A stretch of DNA of 64,000 nt from Pseudomonas sp. GM78. GTDB taxonomy: Bacteria > Pseudomonadota > Gammaproteobacteria > Pseudomonadales > Pseudomonadaceae. The stretch is taken from the NCBI RefSeq assembly GCF_000282475.1, contig NZ_AKJF01000074.1, forward strand, positions 57,045 to 121,044, read 5' to 3'. Positions 60,661 to 64,000 of the stretch are shown in pieces. The position numbers were made by a program, and so were the translations under genes. Each line of letters begins with the position of its first letter. Positions within the stretch are counted from its first letter, which is position 1. The notes under the pieces are model-generated. The model worked only from the letters and a program-made list of their open reading frames with translations, was not told the origin of the DNA and searched no databases.

Positions 60661-62067
60661 ATGGCCAAAGGACATTTCATTTGCCTGGGTGACGAGACCA
60701 CTTGCGGCGGCAAGGTTTTGGAAGCCGACACGCGCGTCATGATGTTTGGTATCGCCCATGCTCGAGAAGGCGACCGCGTTTCCTGCGGAAAAAACGACGA
60801 AACGTACAAGATCGTGGGAGGCGTCTCCTACATCAACAGTCATGGCAGGATCGTGGCGGGCTCGCTAGACAGCTACAGCACCTGTCCGTGCAGAGCCAGG
60901 TTGATTCCGTCGGTTTTCAACGCCACTTATGAATCGAACCACAGTGCTGCGCCCAATACCACAAGGGCCGCGTCCCAGCCCACCACACCTCTCGCCAGCA
61001 ATCCGGCACCACGATCAGCCGGTTTCACGTCTGCGTCGAGCACTCCCAAACCAGTGCCCCTGGGCACAGCATCCCCGGAACCAGGCTTCTACATCGTGCC
61101 CAAGAGCACCACCCGCGAACAGCTCGAAGCCTCCTTGTTCACCCTGCGTGACCCGGCGGTGATGGGCAAATTCAAGTTGCTCAATCCCAATCTACGCGAC
61201 GTCAAAGCCGGCTCGATGATCGTACTGAGCGATCCGAGCAACTACCAGTGCACCCGTGAAGAAGCCCTGCTCATGGACGTGGCGGCCAGGACCAACCAAG
61301 TGCTTGAAACGCTCAGCCCGGAAGAAGCGGATTTCATGGTGCAGCACCGTGATGCCATCCAGACTTTCTTGGGCCATGGCTCGACCGCAATCGGCGTCGG
61401 CGCGAGCATTCTCAAAAACAATCTGGATAACGTCAGTAAAACTCTGAGTGACATCGAAGCGCTTCATCAGCGTTCATTTTTACGAGATGGACATCTGAAT
61501 TCACCGATTTTTTTTGCGGAGCGCCAACAGCTGTTCGCAAAACTCGATACTCATATGACAAGCCTGACACGAAAAGGTATTGGATTCCCTGATCATCCAA
61601 ACTTAAAGCGTGCGCTAGGTATCTCAACTCGTAGCTTGGTTCACCGTTGGACCGAGGCCGGCAGCGCACAGCATATTCCGGGATACTCGACTCATCTTGA
61701 GGGCGCCGCCAGGGCTTCCAAATACCTCAAATATGGTGGTTGGCTAGGCACAGCTATTGGCGGAGGGGCGTCGGTTATGAAGGTGCAGGATGTGTGTTCG
61801 GCGGGAAATACCGAAGCTTGTGAGCGAATCAGGTTCACGGAAACGGGAAATTTTGTTGGGGGGATCGCAGGTGGTGCCATGGCGGGTGCAATATTAACTA
61901 CTTCTGTAGTTGGTGGGCTTTGTATCGGACTGGGTGTGGCGACAGCAGGTGTCGGTCTGCTGGCGTGCAGTGTCATCGCGGTTGGCGTTGGTACTTATGC
62001 AGGCGGCACGCTAGGTGAGATGGGTGGCGAAATAATTGGCGAAATTGTCTATGAAAATTTGAAATGA
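60661..62067 (+). CDS. Orphan PAAR-domain protein, predicted type VI secretion effector with membrane C-terminus
   Basis: It has 468 residues. A PAAR domain (1-85; FICLGDETTCGGKVL, EGDRVSCG, STCPC) should cap the VgrG spike. A Pro/Ser/Ala linker (about 92-138) leads to a LysM-like segment (141-190; GFYIVPKSTTREQLE, LLNPNLRDVKAGSMIVL). A helical middle part follows (195-350). The C-terminus (354-450) is hydrophobic and very glycine-rich, with GxxxG-type spacing (GGIAGGAMAGA, GLGVATAGVG), suggesting a membrane-inserting or pore-forming toxin. Two paralogous membrane proteins follow, the first overlapping by 4 bases. No VgrG, Hcp or other T6SS gene is in the window. The toxin activity is inference. 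Confidence 0.75.
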   Translation: MAKGHFICLGDETTCGGKVLEADTRVMMFGIAHAREGDRVSCGKNDETYKIVGGVSYINSHGRIVAGSLDSYSTCPCRARLIPSVFNATYESNHSAAPNTTRAASQPTTPLASNPAPRSAGFTSASSTPKPVPLGTASPEPGFYIVPKSTTREQLEASLFTLRDPAVMGKFKLLNPNLRDVKAGSMIVLSDPSNYQCTREEALLMDVAARTNQVLETLSPEEADFMVQHRDAIQTFLGHGSTAIGVGASILKNNLDNVSKTLSDIEALHQRSFLRDGHLNSPIFFAERQQLFAKLDTHMTSLTRKGIGFPDHPNLKRALGISTRSLVHRWTEAGSAQHIPGYSTHLEGAARASKYLKYGGWLGTAIGGGASVMKVQDVCSAGNTEACERIRFTETGNFVGGIAGGAMAGAILTTSVVGGLCIGLGVATAGVGLLACSVIAVGVGTYAGGTLGEMGGEIIGEIVYENLK

Positions 62068-62447
62068 CTACTGCGGAACTGGTTGTTGGCAGTTTATGTG
62101 GAATAGTACTCGTTAGCATGTTTGTCTGGCTCGCGGTGGCGTTATACCTTGGCTACACAAAAACTGACGTCCTACTCAATTCCTTCAAGAACAGTTCTTC
62201 AGTCATAACCATTTCTATGCGCATACACAAGGGGCCTTGGGGAAAGCTGCAACTGGTGGGTTCAGTATGCAGCGTCGTTACATTTCCCCGCTTTTTTGTA
62301 AAACACGGTATCGCCGGTGCTGGAGATATAGAAAATTTCCCCCTTTCACTCAGGCGCAAGTTCATCGTCCTCATGTGGAGCGCTGTAGGACTATTTGCCG
62401 CTTTAGCGTTACTCGTCACGTTGTGGAAATCAGGAGTGCTCAAATAA
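62064..62447 (+). CDS. Small membrane protein, putative immunity protein 1
   Basis: It has 127 residues with helices near 6-32 and 98-122 and a conserved core between them: YLGYTKTDVLLNSFKNSSSV, GPWGKLQLVG, VTFPRFF. The gene overlaps the PAAR gene stop by 4 bases (ATGA). It is clearly homologous to the protein at 62573-62959. A membrane immunity role against the glycine-rich toxin domain is inferred from position and topology. No known domain is recognised. Confidence 0.7.
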   Translation: MTTAELVVGSLCGIVLVSMFVWLAVALYLGYTKTDVLLNSFKNSSSVITISMRIHKGPWGKLQLVGSVCSVVTFPRFFVKHGIAGAGDIENFPLSLRRKFIVLMWSAVGLFAALALLVTLWKSGVLK

Positions 62448-62572
62448 CTGATTCCGACATTTTGAACTGGAGTGACTGGACAATATTGGGCTCGGAGGAG
62501 TTGCGTCGGCCATGACGGTTCAGGATGAAAAGTTGGTGAGGATATCGCTGCAAACGATTATGAGGCAGTGAA

Positions 62573-62959
62573 GTGACTTTGAGTACAGCTGATAAATTAT
62601 TTCTTGTAGTCGGACTGGTTGATTTCGGAGGGCTCATCGCATGCATTGGATTTACACTGTACCTGGCCTATACAAAGATGAATATCTTGCTGGGCTGTTT
62701 TAAAAATAGCCCTGCCGTTATAAGTCTTGCACCTCTAAGCTGCGGTGGGCCTTGGGGGCGATTAATGGTGGTAGGGGGGATTTCCGGGTTTGTGACATTC
62801 CCCGATTTCTACATTGAACGCGGGCGTATCAGTGCCGACGATATAACGAGTCTACCTTCGTCACTTAGATGTAGGCTCATTGTATTGCAGTGGTCTGCGA
62901 TCGTTCTGCTATTGATCATGTTCTGCCTCGCAGCTCTGGTTGAAATGGAGATTTTCTAG
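62573..62959 (+). CDS. Small membrane protein, putative immunity protein 2 (paralog)
   Basis: This 128-residue protein with two membrane helices near 8-33 and 100-123 shares with its neighbour YTKxxxLLxxFKNSxxV, GPWGxL, VTFPxF, DI and SLRxxxIVLxWSA. The start is GTG at 62573 with GAGG 7 bases upstream. The 125 bases before it hold only a 19-codon frame and no toxin remnant that I can recognise. It looks like a tandem duplicate that has diverged, perhaps protecting against a related toxin. Confidence 0.68.
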   Translation: MTLSTADKLFLVVGLVDFGGLIACIGFTLYLAYTKMNILLGCFKNSPAVISLAPLSCGGPWGRLMVVGGISGFVTFPDFYIERGRISADDITSLPSSLRCRLIVLQWSAIVLLLIMFCLAALVEMEIF

Positions 62960-63006
62960 TCGGCCTTTGCACTTGGGTGTAGGTGTAGCTACAAGATTAA
63001 GATCAC

Positions 63007-63040
63007 GATCAAAAGATCGCAGCCTTCGGCATCTCCTACA
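63007..63040. repeat. Single REP arm, family A
   Basis: CGATCAAAAGATCGCAGCCT followed by TCGGCATCTCCTACA is a lone arm with one mismatch and no inverted partner. It marks the right edge of the AT-rich accessory segment. Confidence 0.75.
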
Positions 63041-63122
63041 GGGGAGGGGTGGCCACTCAGCCGCGAGGCCCTGACTTGCTGGCCGGTAAAAGGTAAACTT
63101 GCCGGCCTTCGCAGGAGCAGCC

Positions 63123-63959
63123 ATGAATTATCGCCACGCCTTCCATGCCGGCAATCACGCCGATGTGTTCAAACACCTGACCTTGACCCGCCTCATCGCC
63201 CTGATGTCGCGCAAGGAGCAGCCGTTTGCCTATCTCGATACGCACGCTGGCATTGGCCTGTACGACCTTCAAGGCGATCAGGCCAGCCGGACCGGTGAGT
63301 ACCTGGAAGGCATTGCGCGTTTGTGGGATCAGCCGGATCTGCCGATCCTGACCGCTGATTACATGCAGGTGCTGCACGAGATGAACCCGGATGGCCAGTT
63401 GCGCTATTACCCGGGGTCGCCGGAGTTGGCGCGGCGTCTGACTCGCCCGCAGGACCGCGTGTTGCTCAACGAGAAGCACCCGGAAGACGGCTTGCTGCTC
63501 AAAGACAACATGGCCGGTGATCGTCGGGTCAAGGTGCATCTTGGAGAAGGCTGGCATGTGCCGCGGGCGTTGCTGCCGGTACCGGAGAAGCGGGCGGTGA
63601 TGTTGATCGATCCGCCTTTTGAAAAGCTCGACGAGATGCAGCGCTGCGCGGCGTCCTTGAAAGAGGCGGTTGGGCGGATGCGCCAGACTGTGGCGGCGAT
63701 CTGGTACCCGGTGAAGGATCAGCGTGCGTTGCGGCGTTTCTATCAGGACCTGGCCGGTACCGGTGCGCCGAAGTTGTTGCGGGTCGAGTTGCTGGTGCAT
63801 CCGCTGGATACGCCGAACAGCCTGAACGGGTCAGGTCTGGCCATTGCCAATCCGCCGTGGGGGCTGGAGGAAGAGTTGCGTGAGTTGCTGCCGTGGTTGT
63901 CCGAGAAGCTTGGACAGACCCAGGGTGGGTGGCGGATGGATTGGTTGATTGCCGAGTAG
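63123..63959 (+). CDS. rlmJ: 23S rRNA (adenine-2030-N6)-methyltransferase
   Basis: RlmJ methylates A2030 of 23S rRNA using S-adenosylmethionine. It has 278 residues. The N-terminus MNYRHAFHAGNHADVFKHL is diagnostic, motif IV is LIDPPFEK, and the tail has NPPWGLEEEL. ATG 63123 has GCAGGAG 8 bases upstream; an open frame 24 bases earlier adds non-family residues. It is a conserved gene outside the accessory block. Confidence 0.95.
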   Translation: MNYRHAFHAGNHADVFKHLTLTRLIALMSRKEQPFAYLDTHAGIGLYDLQGDQASRTGEYLEGIARLWDQPDLPILTADYMQVLHEMNPDGQLRYYPGSPELARRLTRPQDRVLLNEKHPEDGLLLKDNMAGDRRVKVHLGEGWHVPRALLPVPEKRAVMLIDPPFEKLDEMQRCAASLKEAVGRMRQTVAAIWYPVKDQRALRRFYQDLAGTGAPKLLRVELLVHPLDTPNSLNGSGLAIANPPWGLEEELRELLPWLSEKLGQTQGGWRMDWLIAE

Positions 63960-63980
63960 CAATTGCAACCGGCAGAACAA

Positions 63981-64000
63981 GCAAGATCAAAAGATCGCAG
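63981..64000. repeat. Start of a family A REP element, cut by the window end
   Basis: GCAAGATCAAAAGATCGCAG is identical to the beginning of the family A arm at 1254 and 53601. The rest lies beyond the window. Confidence 0.8.

Noticed and set aside
62513-62571. 19-codon frame (MTVQDEKLVRISLQTIMRQ) just before the second immunity-like gene
   Set aside because: Its stop lies one base before the GTG start, but it has no clear conserved feature and may only contain the GAGG ribosome site. Kept as a note, not a gene.

Overview
The window is a piece of a Pseudomonas chromosome, most likely from the P. fluorescens complex. Left to right, the order malic enzyme - penicillin-binding protein 1A - pilMNOPQ - aroK - aroB - DamX-like - gltB - gltD - hemE - MFS/LysR, and later parA - trxC - selO - mscK - nhaP2 - acyl-CoA dehydrogenase, follows from memory the PA5046 to PA5020 stretch of P. 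aeruginosa PAO1. The protein sequences are plainly pseudomonad. The high GC and the interspersed REP elements with the core GCGAGCAGGCTCGC fit fluorescens-type genomes. No tRNA, rRNA, CRISPR array or complete insertion sequence was seen.

Region 1 (1-21146) is conserved core. It holds a 5'-truncated malic enzyme gene, mrcA, the type IV pilus alignment/secretin operon pilMNOPQ running into aroK, then aroB, a DamX-like AAA/SPOR protein, glutamate synthase gltBD and hemE, followed by an MFS exporter. Region 2 (21266-23040) has a LysR regulator divergent from the MFS gene, a solitary PemK/MazF-like gene and a structured non-coding stretch.

Region 3 (23041-40326) is an aryl polyene (APE) type pigment cluster of 18 recognisable genes, all on the minus strand, most joined by ATGA stop/start overlaps. 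It encodes a type II fatty acid/polyketide-like machinery: two ketosynthases, a chain length factor, two acyl carrier proteins, a ketoreductase, a dehydratase and an acyl ligase fused to a second dehydratase. Tailoring and export genes follow: acyltransferases, a glycosyltransferase, a thioesterase, a LolA-like protein, an MMPL exporter and a DUF3261 lipoprotein. Three genes look strain- or clade-specific: an aromatic amino acid ammonia-lyase, a flavin enzyme with halogenase motifs and a CPA2-type antiporter. The block sits between genes that are close together in PAO1.

Region 4 (40683-59634) returns to core genes: parA, trxC, selO, mscK, nhaP2, a TIGR02449/zapA pair that looks like a second, divergent copy, a chemoreceptor, an acyl-CoA dehydrogenase and the divergent proline genes putA and putP. 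The putA-putP gap carries five copies of the GTTGCA PutA operator core.

Region 5 (59706-62959) is accessory and partly AT-richer. It has a small DUF6124-like gene behind a long leader with an upstream ORF and hairpins, then an orphan PAAR protein with a glycine-rich membrane C-terminus, followed by two paralogous small membrane proteins. I read this as a type VI secretion effector with duplicated immunity genes. The window ends with rlmJ and the start of another REP element.
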